The notes: generated from the letters alone by a model not told the origin. 17,701 nucleotides of DNA from Actinomycetota bacterium (GCA_003242605.1 QGUZ01000083.1:1-17701); one strand, 5' to 3'. Positions 1 through 7,710 are shown, numbered from the stretch's first letter. Program-made: numbers and translations.

Positions 1-1265
1 CGGCGCGGCCCGCCCCCTACTCGCTGCCCGGGGCCGGCACGCGGCCGGGCCGGGTCGGGCCCGGCGCGGCCCCGACGGCGACCCCGCGGCCGACGCCCGC
101 GCCGCCGGCGGCGCGGCCGGCGCCCGCGCCGCCGGAGCCGCGGCCCGCCCCCACCGTCACCGTGACGGTCACCGCCACCCCGACGGTGACCGTCACGCAG
201 ACCGTGACCGTGCGGCCCACCGTCACGGTCACCGCCACCGTGACCCAGACCGTGACCGCCACGCCGGCCCCGTACCCGACCGCGACCCGGCCGCCGGCGG
301 CCGAGCCCACCCCGGCGCCGACCCGCCCGGGCGGCGAGCTGATCACCACTCCCCCGGCGAGCCCTCCAGCGGGCACGACCGCCCCCGGCACCCCGTCGGC
401 CGCGCCGAGCGGGACCCCGTCCTGCGGCACGCCCGGCGACGGGCAGGGCGACGGCCAGGCTCGGGGCCGCGGCGGCGACGGCCAGGCACAGGGACGGGGC
501 CAGGGCCGCGGCGGCGTCGGCGACCCACGGGTCGGCGGCTCCGGCGGCGCGGGCGGCGGCCGTACCGGGGGCTCCGGCCAGAGCGCCGAGGCGCAGGCCG
601 AGGCCGCGGTGGCCCAGGCGAAGAGCGAGCTGGAGGCGGCCAAGGAGGCGCTCGCGGGCGTGGTGATCAGGGCGCCGCGCAAGGGCACGATCCTCTCGAT
701 CGCGGGCGCGGCCGGCGACCCGGTCACCGCGAACTCCGCCTTCATCACGCTCGGGAACCTCGACGAGCTCCAGGTGAAGGCGATGGTCACCCAGTCGGAC
801 GTGGAGAAGCTCAAGGTGGGCCAGAAGGCCGAGGTCATCCTCGCCACCCGGCCCGGCGAGCGCCACACCGGCACCGTGGTGCACATCGACCCGACCGCGA
901 CCACCTCGGGCGACCTCGTGCAGTACGGCGTGCTCATCGCGTTCGACCGCCGGCCGAAGAACCTCCTGCTCGGCCAGAACGCGACGATCACGGTGACCAC
1001 CGGGGAGAGCACCGACGCCGTCTACGTGCCCGCGCAGGCAGCCCGGCTGCGCGGCGACGGCACCGCCGTGGTGACGGTCGCGACCGGCGACGGCACGGCC
1101 GAGCGCACGGTCCGCACCGGGGTGCGCGGCGACCGGTACGTCGAGATCGTCGACGGGCTGCGGGAGGGCGACAAGGTCGTCCTCCCCTCCTCGGCGGGCT
1201 CCGGCGAGTTCCCCGACGGCTCCTTCCCCGGCCTGGACCCGAGCCCGTCGGCCACCCCGTCCTGA
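1..1265 (+). CDS. HlyD/MacA-like efflux adaptor (membrane-fusion protein), 5' end missing
   Basis: The reading frame is open from the left edge (first full codon at base 3) to TGA at 1263-1265, so the N-terminus is outside the window. The C-terminal half is a classic membrane-fusion protein. It has the returning arm of a coiled-coil hairpin rich in Ala/Glu/Lys (AEAAVAQAKSELEAAKEAL, bases ~595-655), then the half-lipoyl motif VVIRAPRKGTILSI (~660-700), a beta-barrel domain (LQVKAMVTQSDVEKLKVGQ onward) and a membrane-proximal domain ending near GLREGDKVVLP. Such proteins link an inner-membrane ABC or RND-type transporter to the cell envelope; in Gram-positives they usually serve MacB-like ABC exporters. 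No transporter gene follows on the right, so any partner must lie upstream. Odd: the place where the outgoing hairpin arm should be is filled by a Val-Thr repeat, then Pro- and Gly-rich low-complexity sequence. Family assignment is firm, substrate unknown. Confidence 0.85.
   Translation, partial: ARPAPYSLPGAGTRPGRVGPGAAPTATPRPTPAPPAARPAPAPPEPRPAPTVTVTVTATPTVTVTQTVTVRPTVTVTATVTQTVTATPAPYPTATRPPAAEPTPAPTRPGGELITTPPASPPAGTTAPGTPSAAPSGTPSCGTPGDGQGDGQARGRGGDGQAQGRGQGRGGVGDPRVGGSGGAGGGRTGGSGQSAEAQAEAAVAQAKSELEAAKEALAGVVIRAPRKGTILSIAGAAGDPVTANSAFITLGNLDELQVKAMVTQSDVEKLKVGQKAEVILATRPGERHTGTVVHIDPTATTSGDLVQYGVLIAFDRRPKNLLLGQNATITVTTGESTDAVYVPAQAARLRGDGTAVVTVATGDGTAERTVRTGVRGDRYVEIVDGLREGDKVVLPSSAGSGEFPDGSFPGLDPSPSATPS
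151..265 (+). repeat. In-frame Val-Thr repeat tract in the HlyD-like gene
   Basis: Alternating GTC/GTG and ACC/ACG codons encode runs such as TVTVTVTATPTVTVTQTVTV. At the DNA level the tract is built of GTCACC/GGTGAC words and their reverse complements, giving short palindromes (for example CCGTCAC-C-GTGACGG at 154-168). It is followed by Pro/Thr-rich and then Gly/Gln/Arg-rich low-complexity sequence up to about base 585. Synonymous codons vary between units, suggesting an old repeat or selection for the protein pattern rather than recent slippage. Confidence 0.7.
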
Positions 1266-1268
1266 CCT

Positions 1269-1292
1269 CGGCGATCGCCGGGCCGTACGGCC
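1269..1292. terminator. Two adjacent perfect palindromes after the HlyD-like gene
   Basis: CGGCGATCGCCG (1269-1280) and GGCCGTACGGCC (1281-1292) lie directly after the stop codon at 1265, in the gap between two convergent genes. Each can form a 4-bp or longer hairpin. There is no T-tract, as is common in GC-rich actinobacteria. A terminator role is inferred from position. The rest of the 203-bp gap shows no gene. Confidence 0.35.
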
Positions 1293-1468
1293 GGGCCGGA
1301 GGTGCGGGATGTGGCCGCGCGGGTTCGCCGGGTTCCCGGCGCCGTGCCCGGCCGCGAGCGCGACCGGGCGCGGGGCGCGCGGGCGGACATCGGTGGGATC
1401 GACGGCCGAGGCGGCACCCCGTCGCGGGTGCTCAGGTTGCCCCGGCGAGGGCGGGCGCGGCCGTCGGC

Positions 1469-2284
1469 TCAGCCGAACGCGTACCGGAGCAGCCGCCCGG
1501 TGTCGCGCATGCGAGGGATGCGGGCCGCCAGCCGCAGCCGGACGCGTTCCCGCAGCGGAGCCCGCTCCAGGCCCGGCAGTTCGAGGGCGCGCACGGCGTC
1601 GAGGCAGGTCAGCCCCCAGCGTTCGAGCTCGCGCGGGTCGTCGATACCCCAGTACAGGCGGGCGCCGGTGCTGCGGATCGTGGGCACCAGCCGCTGCAGG
1701 CGGATGGCGAGCCTGCTGTAGCAGTCGAAGAGCACCTGGCCCCTGGGGAAGTGCGTGGTGATGCGCTCGATGAGGCGCCGCCCCTCCTCCTCCCGCAGGT
1801 ACATGCTGAGCCCTTCGAACACGGCCACGACCGGCCGGTCGCCGGGCAGGCCCTCCAGCCAGCCCTCGTCCGTCACGGAGGCGCCGATCATGTGGTAGTC
1901 CCCGTCGGGCTCGCGCAGCAGCCGCCGGCGCAGCTCGATGACCTCCGGGTGGTCGACGTCGAACCACCGGACCGACGGCGGCGGCCCGAGCCGGTGGGCC
2001 CGGGTGTCGAGGCCGCAGCCGAGGTGCAGCACGGTGGCCTCCGGGCGGGCGGCGAGGAACTCGGCGGTCCAGTCGTCGAGCAGCTTCGCTCGGGCGGCGA
2101 CGCCGGTCGCGACGCCGGGGGTGATCCCCGTCCTGCGGAAGTCGTAGTCGATCTCGCGCACCAGCCGGTCGGCCTCGGCGTCGCCGAGCACGGGATCCGG
2201 GGAGCGGTTGTCCAGCGCCCTGCCGTACAGGGTGGCGAGCAGGGTCTCCTGAGCGCCGGTGAAGGTGATCTTTACGCGGGCCAC
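1469..2284 (-). CDS. Class I SAM-dependent methyltransferase, leucine carboxyl methyltransferase (PPM1/LCMT) type
   Basis: A 271-residue protein carrying the marks of the LCMT/Tcmp family: VLHLGCGLDTRAHRL (about 85-99, SAM-binding glycine loop), WFDVDHPEV (108-115, acidic residue for the SAM ribose) and VFEGLSMYL (155-163). Actinobacterial members are mostly O-methyltransferases of secondary metabolism or of unknown substrate; nothing here shows the substrate. The frame is open upstream, but the likely start is GTG at 2284: it is preceded by GGAGG at 2289-2293 with correct spacing, and the family-like sequence begins right after it (VKITFTGAQETLLATLYGRALD). It lies 183 bp downstream of the histidine kinase gene on the same strand. 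A palindrome lies between them and a TAGAGT -10-like box sits at 2331-2336, so it is probably transcribed separately. Family confident, role unknown. Confidence 0.85.
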   Translation of the reverse strand: MARVKITFTGAQETLLATLYGRALDNRSPDPVLGDAEADRLVREIDYDFRRTGITPGVATGVAARAKLLDDWTAEFLAARPEATVLHLGCGLDTRAHRLGPPPSVRWFDVDHPEVIELRRRLLREPDGDYHMIGASVTDEGWLEGLPGDRPVVAVFEGLSMYLREEEGRRLIERITTHFPRGQVLFDCYSRLAIRLQRLVPTIRSTGARLYWGIDDPRELERWGLTCLDAVRALELPGLERAPLRERVRLRLAARIPRMRDTGRLLRYAFG

Positions 2285-2330
2285 GGCACCTCCGGCCGGG
2301 TTCCGGCGTTTTTCGCCTTTCGCCCGGACC

Positions 2331-2336
2331 ACTCTA
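2331..2336 (-). promoter_or_regulatory. Candidate -10 box (TAGAGT) for the methyltransferase gene
   Basis: On the minus strand TAGAGT fits the TANNNT actinobacterial -10 pattern and would start a leader of about 40 nt before the GTG at 2284. The leader contains GGCG-AAAAA-CGCC, which can form a small hairpin before the ribosome site. No convincing -35 is visible 17 bp upstream. Weak call from position and pattern only. Confidence 0.25.
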
Positions 2337-2425
2337 GGCGCGGCGGGCGACGGCGGCACCGGAACCGGGCGCGCCCGCCAAGGCGGCGCCCCGACCCGCC
2401 GGGGATCGGCCACGGCCGAGGGCCG

Positions 2426-2443
2426 GGACCCGACGTCGGGTCC
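2426..2443. terminator. Perfect 18-bp palindrome after the histidine kinase gene
   Basis: GGACCCGACGTCGGGTCC is self-complementary over its full length and lies 24 bp beyond the kinase stop codon (minus strand). It could be an intrinsic terminator without a T-tract, or a binding site for a dimeric regulator of the methyltransferase gene. Sequence alone cannot separate these. Confidence 0.4.
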
Positions 2444-2467
2444 ACGGGTGTGCACCGGATCCGGCCG

Positions 2468-4003
2468 CTACGCCGAGGTCTCCTCGGAGCCGGCGTCCTC
2501 GGGCTCGGCGTCGTCCGGCTCGCCGCTGAGCGCCTCGGGCGCGAGCGGCAGGATCACCCGGAAGGTGGCGCCCTCGCCCGGGGCGGTCTCCACCGACACG
2601 ATGCCGCCGTGCGCCCGCACCAGGGCGGCGACGATGGACAGGCCGAGGCCGGAGCCGGAGGACGCCGGGCCGTTCGGGTCCCGCCGGGCCCGGGACGGGT
2701 CGGAGCGGTAGAAGCGTTCGAAGACCCGCTCGGCCTCCTCCGGGGTGAGCCCCGGGCCGGCGTCGCTCACCTCGATGAAGGCGACCCTCCCGGCCGGGCG
2801 CGGCGGCCCGGTGCGGCCGTCCCGGTACCGGGTGCCGACCCGGATCGTCACCGGGGTGCCCGGCGGGGTGTGGGTGAGCGCGTTGTTGACGAGGTTGCCG
2901 AGCACCTGGCGGAGCCGTGCCTCGTCCCCGGTGACGATGAGCGCGGCGCCGCCCTCGACGGACAGCGAGATCTTCCGGTCGGGGGCGAGCACCTGGGCGT
3001 CGTGCACCGCGTCGGCGGCGATCGCGAGCAGGTCCACCGGACCGGTGCGCAGCGGGCGCTGCTGGTCGAGCCGGGCGAGCAGCAGCAGGTCGTCGACGAG
3101 CAGGCCCATCCGGGACGCCTGGGCCTCGACCCGGGCGAGCAGCTCCGCCGGGTCGGCCTCGGGGTTCTGCCGGTAGTACTCGGCGAACCCGCGGATCGAG
3201 GTGAGCGGGGTGCGCAGCTCGTGCGAGGCGTCCGCGATGAAGCGGCGCATGCGCTCCTCCGAGCGGCGGGCCGCGGCCTCGGAGGCGGCCCGGTCGCGCA
3301 GCGCCGTCTCGATCTGGGTGAGCATCGTGTTGAGCGACCGGGCGAGCCGGCCCACCTCGGTGCGCGGATCGTGGTCCGGCACCCGCAGGCCCAGCCGCCC
3401 CGCGGCGATCGCCTCGGCCGTCCGCTCGATCTGCCGCAGCGGGCGCAGGCTGTGCCGTACGGTCACCACCCCGACCACGGCGAGGGCGGCGAGCACGACG
3501 CCGCCCACGCTGAGCTCGATCAGCGCGAACCGGAAGGTGATCTGATCGACCGAGGTGAGGCCGATCGCGGTCTCCAGCGTGCCCACGCCCGGGATCGTCG
3601 CCGTGCGCGCCCGCCAGCGCAGGGTGCCGTCCTCCGCCCGCACCGTCTCGATCACCTTCGGCCGGTCCGGGAAGGCGACCGGCCAGGACGCGTCCTCCAC
3701 CGCTGCGCCGGTGTACGTCGTGGTGACCCGCCCGTTCGGGTCGCGGATCCGGGCCACCATCTCGGGCGGGATCCGCGGCTGCAGCAGCCGCCGCAGCGGC
3801 CGGGAGAGCTGGCGCTCCAGCTCCATGGAGAAGGCGACCAGGGTGCGGTCGTGGCGGGAGATGAGGTGGTCGTTGAGCATCCAGACGCTCGCGGCGCCGA
3901 ACACGGTGAGCGCCACGGCGACGAGCGCCAGCATCACCGCGATCAGCTTGATCCGCAGTGGCGTGCGCTGGGTGAGCACCTTCACGGGCGGGGGCGGGGG
4001 CAT
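2468..4003 (-). CDS. Sensor histidine kinase of a two-component system
   Basis: A 511-residue membrane kinase. TM1 is at about 18-42, followed by an extracytoplasmic sensor region of about 115 residues (45-158). TM2 is at about 160-183 and a HAMP linker at about 184-236. The HisKA domain has the H-box FIADASHELRTPLTSIRGFAE with phosphoacceptor His261. The ATP-binding domain shows the N-box NLVNNALTHTP (370-380), the G1 box DAGPGLT (414-420) and the G2 box GSGLGLSIVAA (450-460). All catalytic residues are present. The C-terminus ends in an acidic tail. It sits 9 bp downstream of the response regulator gene, so the two are surely co-transcribed. ATG at 4003 has no obvious ribosome site; GTG six codons in (3985) is an alternative. 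The layout resembles actinobacterial TrcS/TcrY/MprB-like kinases; the signal is unknown. Confidence 0.93.
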   Translation of the reverse strand: MPPPPPVKVLTQRTPLRIKLIAVMLALVAVALTVFGAASVWMLNDHLISRHDRTLVAFSMELERQLSRPLRRLLQPRIPPEMVARIRDPNGRVTTTYTGAAVEDASWPVAFPDRPKVIETVRAEDGTLRWRARTATIPGVGTLETAIGLTSVDQITFRFALIELSVGGVVLAALAVVGVVTVRHSLRPLRQIERTAEAIAAGRLGLRVPDHDPRTEVGRLARSLNTMLTQIETALRDRAASEAAARRSEERMRRFIADASHELRTPLTSIRGFAEYYRQNPEADPAELLARVEAQASRMGLLVDDLLLLARLDQQRPLRTGPVDLLAIAADAVHDAQVLAPDRKISLSVEGGAALIVTGDEARLRQVLGNLVNNALTHTPPGTPVTIRVGTRYRDGRTGPPRPAGRVAFIEVSDAGPGLTPEEAERVFERFYRSDPSRARRDPNGPASSGSGLGLSIVAALVRAHGGIVSVETAPGEGATFRVILPLAPEALSGEPDDAEPEDAGSEETSA

Positions 4004-4012
4004 CGGGGACGA

Positions 4013-4726
4013 TCAGGACTGCGGAGGGCGGCGCAGCACGTAGCCGACGCCGCGCAGGGTGTGGATGAGCCGCGGCTCCCGGTTGTCGATCTTGCGGCGG
4101 AGCACCGACACGTACGACTCGACGATGCCCGCGTCGCCGCGAAAGTCGTAGTTCCACACGTGGTCGAGGATCTGCGCCTTCGACAGCACCCGGCCGGCGT
4201 TCGCCATGAAGTACCGCAGCAGCTTGAACTCGGTCGGGGAGAGCGCGATCGGCTCGCCGCCGCGCCACACCTCGTGGGTCTCCTCGTCCAGCTCGATGTC
4301 GTGGAAGGTGAGCCGGGGCGGCGGCGTCATCGGGTCCCCGGCGGTACGGCGCAGCACCGCCCGGATGCGGGCGATCACCTCCTCCAGGCTGAACGGCTTG
4401 GTCACGTAGTCGTCACCGCCGAGGGTGAGCCCCTTGATCTTGTCCTCGGTGGCGTCCCGCGCGGTGAGGAAGACGACCGGCGTGTACGCGCCGCCGGAGC
4501 GCAGGCGGCGCACCACGTCGAAGCCGTCCATGTCGGGCAGCATCACGTCGAGGACGATGAGGTCCGGCCGATGCCGCTGGGTGGCCGCGACCGCGTCCCG
4601 CCCGCCGGCGGCCGTCTTCACGTCGAATCCGGCGAATCGCAGGCTCGCGGCGAGCAGCTCCAGGATGTTCGGCTCGTCCTCGACGACCAGCAGTCGTGCT
4701 TCAGGCGATTCGGTCACACCCCCCAT
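4013..4726 (-). CDS. OmpR/PhoB-family response regulator, partner of the adjacent kinase
   Basis: A 237-residue regulator. The receiver domain shows LLVVEDEPN (acidic pocket Glu16-Asp17), phosphoacceptor Asp60 in LIVLDVMLPDMDGFDVV, Thr88 in FLTARD and Lys110 in DDYVTKPFS. The C-terminal winged helix (about 140-233) has the OmpR-type pattern LSPTEFKLLRYFMANAGRVL and the end motif IHTLRGVGYVLR. It lies 34 bp after lhgO and 9 bp before its kinase. ATG at 4726 lacks a clear Shine-Dalgarno, so translation may be leaderless; GTG at 4717 is an alternative start. A CTCTCAG direct repeat 32-48 bp upstream is a likely self-binding site. By sequence it looks closest to TrcR/TcrA-like regulators, but this is recognition from memory, so no gene symbol is given. 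Confidence 0.93.
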   Translation of the reverse strand: MGGVTESPEARLLVVEDEPNILELLAASLRFAGFDVKTAAGGRDAVAATQRHRPDLIVLDVMLPDMDGFDVVRRLRSGGAYTPVVFLTARDATEDKIKGLTLGGDDYVTKPFSLEEVIARIRAVLRRTAGDPMTPPPRLTFHDIELDEETHEVWRGGEPIALSPTEFKLLRYFMANAGRVLSKAQILDHVWNYDFRGDAGIVESYVSVLRRKIDNREPRLIHTLRGVGYVLRRPPQS

Positions 4727-4757
4727 AGTGGCGGGTGGGGCATAAGGTGACGGAAAA

Positions 4758-4774
4758 CTCTCAGGTTCTCTCAG
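4758..4774. promoter_or_regulatory. Two-copy CTCTCAG direct repeat, candidate response-regulator box
   Basis: CTCTCAG occurs at 4758-4764 and again at 4768-4774 (period 10 bp, one helical turn). OmpR/PhoB-family dimers bind head-to-tail repeats of this spacing. The site is 32-48 bp upstream of the regulator's ATG, so it would overlap the -35 region if transcription starts near that codon. It also overlaps the last codons and stop of lhgO. Autoregulation is inferred. Confidence 0.5.
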
Positions 4775-6041
4775 CGACCACCGAGGCGATGTGCCGGGCG
4801 ATGGCGAGGCTCGAGGTGGCGGCCGGCGAGGGGGCGTTGCGCACGAGCACGATCGGGCCGTGCACGTCGATCACGAAGTCGTCGACGAGCGAGCCGTCGC
4901 GGGCGACCGCCTGGGCGCGCACCCCGCCCGGGGCGCGGACGAGGTCCGCCTCGCCGAGCGCGGGCACGTAGCGGCGGGCCGCGTCGAGGAACGCCTTCTT
5001 GGTCAGCGAGCCGTACACCTCGCGCAGGCCGGTGCGCCAGTACCGGGCCGCGAGCCGCCAGGTGCCCTCCCAGCCGAGGATGGCGCGCAGGTCGCGGGGC
5101 CGTACCGTGCGCCGGCGGTAGCCCTCGTAGGCGAGGGCCGGCACCGCGTTCGGGCCGACGAGCACCTCGCCGTCGATGCGGCGGGTGAGGTGCACCCCGA
5201 GGAACGGGAAGCGGGGGTCGGGCACCGGGTAGATGAGGCCGCGGACGAGGTCCTTGGCCGCCCCGGTGAGCCGGTAGTACTCGCCGCGGAACGGCACGAT
5301 GCGCACGTTCCCCGGCCGCCCGGCGAGCGCGGCGACCGTGTCGGTGCCGAGCCCGGCGCAGCAGACCACCCGGTCGAACCGCTGCCGCCGGGTGCCGGCG
5401 AGCACCTCGACGCCGGCCGCGCGCTCGCGCAGCCCGCGCACCGGGTGGCCGAGCCGTACCGTGCCGCCGAGCTCGGCGAGGTCGGCGGCGAGGCGGCGGG
5501 CGACCGCGGGGAAGTCGACGATCGCGGTGTGCGGGGAGTGCACCGCGCCCACGCCGACCGCGTTCGGCTCGACCTCGCGCAGGCCGAGCGCGTCCAGCTC
5601 GGCGATGCCGGGCACGCCGTTGGCGCGGGCCCGCTCGGCGATGCGGCGCAGCCCGGGGCGCTCCGCCGAGGTGGCGGCGATCACCAGCTTGCCGACCTCC
5701 TCGTACGGGATGCGGTGCTCGGCGCAGTACTCGCGCAGCATCGCCGCGCCGTCCCGGCAGAGGCGGGCCTTGAGCGACCCGGGCGTGTAGTAGAGCCCGG
5801 CGTGCACCACCCCGCTGTTCCGCCCGGTCTGGTGGGCGGCGATGCGGTCCTCCTTGTCGAGCACGGTCACCTCGGCGCCCCGCGTGCGCGCCAGCTCGCG
5901 CGCGACCGCGAGCCCGACGATCCCGGCCCCGACGACCGCGATCTTCTCACCGCCCCGGGCGAGGCCGCCGGTCCGGCGCCCTCCGGCGTCGCCGCGCGGC
6001 ACGCCGGAACCCCCGGCGGACCGCTCGCTCTGGTCACTCAC
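4761..6041 (-). CDS. lhgO: L-2-hydroxyglutarate oxidase (FAD-dependent)
   Basis: A 426-residue FAD oxidoreductase of the DAO superfamily that oxidises L-2-hydroxyglutarate to 2-oxoglutarate, repairing or recycling a side-product of central metabolism. The Rossmann motif KIAVVGAGIVGLAVARELA (GxGxxG at 38-43) is followed by the family-typical HQTGRNSGVVHAGLYY and GSLKARLC. Near the C-terminus are GGVRAQAV, SLVDDFVI and VRNAPSPAATSSLAIA, all hallmarks of LhgO. Start: GTG at 6041 (reading VSDQSE) is preferred over the longer open frame. It still leaves about 30 poorly conserved Gly/Arg-rich residues before the Rossmann strand. A TAGAAC -10-like box lies at 6053-6058, so the mRNA may have almost no leader. 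It ends 34 bp before the response regulator gene, so read-through into the two-component pair is possible. No other glutarate-pathway gene is present. Confidence 0.88.
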   Translation of the reverse strand: MSDQSERSAGGSGVPRGDAGGRRTGGLARGGEKIAVVGAGIVGLAVARELARTRGAEVTVLDKEDRIAAHQTGRNSGVVHAGLYYTPGSLKARLCRDGAAMLREYCAEHRIPYEEVGKLVIAATSAERPGLRRIAERARANGVPGIAELDALGLREVEPNAVGVGAVHSPHTAIVDFPAVARRLAADLAELGGTVRLGHPVRGLRERAAGVEVLAGTRRQRFDRVVCCAGLGTDTVAALAGRPGNVRIVPFRGEYYRLTGAAKDLVRGLIYPVPDPRFPFLGVHLTRRIDGEVLVGPNAVPALAYEGYRRRTVRPRDLRAILGWEGTWRLAARYWRTGLREVYGSLTKKAFLDAARRYVPALGEADLVRAPGGVRAQAVARDGSLVDDFVIDVHGPIVLVRNAPSPAATSSLAIARHIASVVAERT

Positions 6042-6052
6042 AGTGCGCCATT

Positions 6053-6058
6053 GTTCTA
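6053..6058 (-). promoter_or_regulatory. Candidate -10 box (TAGAAC) for lhgO
   Basis: TAGAAC on the minus strand lies 11 bp upstream of the GTG start at 6041, which would give a leader of only a few nucleotides, common in actinobacteria. No TTGACA-like -35 is visible at the expected distance. It lies in the 132-bp divergent gap shared with the small gene at 6174. Confidence 0.25.
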
Positions 6059-6173
6059 GCTTTGCGCGGCTTGCGCCACCGGCCCGGCGATCCCGTCGGT
6101 GGACACGCCCGATCCATCGGTGAACGGGACAAACGACCACAATTCGAACAGATCATCGATACACTGGAGGGCC

Positions 6174-6560
6174 GTGTACGTGCCTCCAGGATGGCCGCCC
6201 GAGGTCCGGCCGCCCGGCGCCCCCGACTGGGAGCTGTCGGCGGTGGACTGGCTCCTCGACGCCGTGCCACCCGACTACCGCGCGTACGGCGTGCTGCGCC
6301 GCTACCCGCTCGCGCTCGCGCGGATGGCCCGCTACCACGTGCACTCGGCGATCGAGGCCGCCCGCACCGGCTACCGCCGGGCCGCCGTCGATTTGAAGGA
6401 CCACCTGCCGCCGCACGCGATCGACGCGGTGCACGACGTCTACCGCCGCGAGGGCCCGCGGCTCGTCCGTCTCGCCAAGGCGATCGAGCTCGTGGAGAAC
6501 GCGCTGCGCGGCGGTCCGCCGGCCCCGCGCGACCCGGTCAGCGGGCGGCGCGGGCGATGA
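6174..6560 (+). CDS. Small hypothetical protein (128 aa), actinobacterial type
   Basis: The start is GTG at 6174, chosen because GGAGG (6166-6170) stands just before it; a longer open frame reaches 6099 but lacks support. The protein begins with a proline-rich stretch (VYVPPGWPPEVRPPGAPDWE). The rest is mostly helical and basic: LSAVDWLLDAVPPDYRAYGVLRRYP, then Arg/Ala-rich helices and VRLAKAIELVENALR. There is no signal peptide or membrane segment, and no enzyme motif I recognise. Proteins of this look are common and uncharacterised in actinobacteria. It is divergent from lhgO, and its last 23 bp overlap the end of the convergent gene at 6538-7710. Real gene likely; function unknown. Confidence 0.7.
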   Translation: MYVPPGWPPEVRPPGAPDWELSAVDWLLDAVPPDYRAYGVLRRYPLALARMARYHVHSAIEAARTGYRRAAVDLKDHLPPHAIDAVHDVYRREGPRLVRLAKAIELVENALRGGPPAPRDPVSGRRGR

Positions 6561-7710
6561 GCGCGATGACGCCGGTCGCGCCCGCGGCGACCGCGAGCCA
6601 CAGCAGGATCATCTGCACCGGGACGCCCTCCTCGCGCCCCTCGTCCGCGGCGGCCGCGGCCGTGCCCGTCGTCCCGGCCGGGCGGGTCGCCTCCGGCTGC
6701 ACCGCGGTCTCGCCGCGCGACGTGGCCGTCGGCTCCGGCGTGGCCTCGGCCGCCACCTTGCTGAACACATCCTCGGGGAGCGGCACCCGGTAGACCGGGC
6801 TGTTTTTGCCCTCGCTCCCGGTGAGCAGGGCCATGCCGTCCGGGGTGTAGGCGATCGACTCGGCCTGGTCGAGCGCGGGCATCGGGATCCGGGCGATCAG
6901 CTCGCCCGGCGCGCGGTAGATCGACGCGGAGAAGTATGTGCGGATGACGAAGCTCGACCCGTCCGGCGAGTACGCCGCGTCGGTCGCCATGATCGGCGCC
7001 GGGCCGACCCGGCGCAGGATGTTGACGCGGTCGGTGCGCAGTTTGGTCGGGGCCGCGTAGATCGACCCGGAGAACTCCTTGCTCACCACGTACAGCCGCC
7101 CGGTGCCGGGGTGCACCATGATGCCCTCGGCGTTGCGCGGCCCGTCCTCGTACCGGAACCGGTAGCGGACGGCGCGCAGCGTGGCGTCGGCCATGCGCTC
7201 CGGCTCGATCACCTTGTAGACGGAGATGTCCGGCCAGGCCCCGTTGAGGTTGTCGCCGATGTCGGCGAACCACAGCACGCCCTTGCCGGTCGCGCGGTCC
7301 ACCGAGGCCGCCATGCCCTCCCAGTCGCGGGCGGTGGCGTTCGCCAGCGTGAACGTCGCGCGCGTCCGCCCGTCCGCGCCGACCGCGAAGAACCGCGGCT
7401 CGTCGGAGCTGTCGTTGTGGGTGTAGTAGATGCCCTTGTGCGTCGGGGAGACGGCGAGCCCGCTCGACTCGGTGATCCGCGGGTCGGTGAAGTGGAAGAG
7501 GATCTCCTCGCCATTCCGCTCGCGCGTCCGCTGCTTCGCCCACCCGTTCGGCGGGCCGGCCTGCGCCGCGGCGCCGCCGGCCGCCCCGTCCGCGGCCCGT
7601 GCCGTACCGCCCGCGCCGTACGCCCCGGGTGCCGATAACCCCGTCCAGACGGCGATCACGCCGAGGACGGCGAGCAGGCGTACCAGGATGGCCCCCGTTC
7701 TGCACCCCAT
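6538..7710 (-). CDS. Secreted, C-terminally anchored propeller-like protein of unknown function
   Basis: A 390-residue protein. Start ATG at 7710 is chosen because a signal peptide follows at once: short basic start, hydrophobic core AILVRLLAVLGVIAVWTGL, then small residues to about residue 33. Upstream codons of the open frame look non-coding. Residues 70-315 contain recurring propeller-like strands: SSGLAVSPTHKGIYYTHND, DWEGMAASVD, NAEGIMVHPGTGRLYVVSKE, TDAAYSPDGSSFVIRTY and ESIAYTPDGMALLTGSEG. A Thr/Pro/Ala-rich linker (320-362) leads to a C-terminal membrane helix (365-388, MILLWLAVAAGATGVIALIA). The expected topology is a propeller outside the cell on a flexible stalk. There is no LPXTG motif. 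It could be an envelope sensor, a binding protein or an esterase-like phytase-fold enzyme; no catalytic residue can be named. Confidence 0.78.
   Translation of the reverse strand: MGCRTGAILVRLLAVLGVIAVWTGLSAPGAYGAGGTARAADGAAGGAAAQAGPPNGWAKQRTRERNGEEILFHFTDPRITESSGLAVSPTHKGIYYTHNDSSDEPRFFAVGADGRTRATFTLANATARDWEGMAASVDRATGKGVLWFADIGDNLNGAWPDISVYKVIEPERMADATLRAVRYRFRYEDGPRNAEGIMVHPGTGRLYVVSKEFSGSIYAAPTKLRTDRVNILRRVGPAPIMATDAAYSPDGSSFVIRTYFSASIYRAPGELIARIPMPALDQAESIAYTPDGMALLTGSEGKNSPVYRVPLPEDVFSKVAAEATPEPTATSRGETAVQPEATRPAGTTGTAAAAADEGREEGVPVQMILLWLAVAAGATGVIALIARAAR

Noticed and set aside
1751..4750. A 999-codon open frame on the + strand opposite the methyltransferase, kinase and regulator
   Set aside because: It is an antisense shadow in high-GC DNA: its translation is low in recognisable motifs and rich in Arg/Gly/Pro/His, while the minus strand encodes complete, motif-bearing proteins.
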